Part shown: positions 63,917 to 64,000 of the stretch, piece by piece
How the letters are laid out: every line of letters starts with the position of its first letter
Numbering within the stretch: position 1 is the first letter of the stretch
Assembly: GCA_028564675.1 (NCBI GenBank)
Contig: JAOVVO010000112.1
Span: 93,398-157,397 of the forward strand
Length of the DNA stretch: 64,000 nt
Reading direction: 5' to 3'
Source: Onchocerca lupi
Taxonomy: Eukaryota > Nematoda > Chromadorea > Rhabditida > Onchocercidae
Made by a program: the position numbers and the translations under genes
Notes under the pieces: generated by a model
Told to the model about the DNA's origin: nothing
Database searches by the model: none
The model's input: the letters and a program-made list of their open reading frames with translations, nothing else

Positions 63917-64000
63917 CAATAATGATAATAATAATAATTAATAATAATAATAATAATAATTATAATAATAATTGATAATAATAATAATAATAACAATAAT
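63917..64000. repeat. (AAT)n microsatellite running to the window edge
   Basis: Over 80 bp of mostly AAT units, with interruptions GAT, TAATT and AAC, continuing past the end of the window. Confidence 0.85.

Larger units (their letters stand above)
49083..64000. other. About 15 kb with no convincing gene
   Basis: After ubiquilin I find no set of frames with matching splice sites and no recognisable protein, rRNA or intact tRNA. The sequence is AT-rich with many T-rich and TTATT-type low-complexity stretches (for example 51710-51990 and 62020-62230) and several microsatellites listed separately. Locally GC-richer patches occur near 59740-59890 and 60780-61080. It may be a true gene desert, or a long intron or 5' flank of a gene beyond the window. 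Confidence 0.5.

Overview
This window is eukaryotic and fits a parasitic nematode, most likely a filarial/spirurid worm. It is strongly AT-rich. Genes are split into many short exons with TTTCAG-type acceptors. Several start codons lie directly behind an acceptor (TTTTCAG|ATG, TTTTCAG|GATG, AATTTAG|..ATG), as expected for spliced-leader trans-splicing. The proteins are closest in kind to nematode families, and the pdi-3/chd-1 neighbourhood resembles one I recall from Caenorhabditis elegans chromosome I. All exon models were built by hand from splice signals and reading-frame continuity, with no alignment or expression data.

Layout, left to right. (1) 828-5698 (+): a C2H2 zinc-finger protein, 10 exons, about 559 aa, seven fingers in two clusters that look like an internal duplication. 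(2) 6507-11719 (-): a two-pore-domain (K2P/TWK) potassium-channel-like protein, 11 exons, about 478 aa, with all four membrane helices but both selectivity filters altered. (3) 11.7-14.7 kb: intergenic, holding a 25-bp repeat family. (4) 14695-20693 (+): an ERp57/PDI-3 type protein disulfide isomerase, 11 exons, 494 aa, two CGHC active sites and a C-terminal KEEL. (5) 22560-23130 (-): a probable small membrane protein of unknown family, 5' end not found. (6) 24430-41564 (+): the chromatin remodeller CHD1, about 31 exons, roughly 1,860 aa. (7) 43905-49082 (+): ubiquilin, 15 exons, 523 aa, with UBL, STI1-like repeats and UBA. (8) 49.1-64 kb: about 15 kb in which I find no convincing gene, only AT-rich sequence, microsatellites and a tandem 55-bp element resembling the 5' end of a tRNA-Ser.

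The genes do not form one pathway. PDI-3 and ubiquilin both serve protein quality control, CHD1 and the zinc-finger protein act in the nucleus, and the K2P-like protein is at a membrane. The most unusual item is the K2P homologue: its fold is well preserved, but TTTGYL replaces TxGYG in pore 1 and NLTMAE replaces TIGFGD in pore 2. Other points worth checking are two frame-required GC-AG introns, the unrecognised gene between pdi-3 and chd-1, the duplicated zinc-finger module, the 25-bp repeat family and the tRNA-Ser-like duplication.
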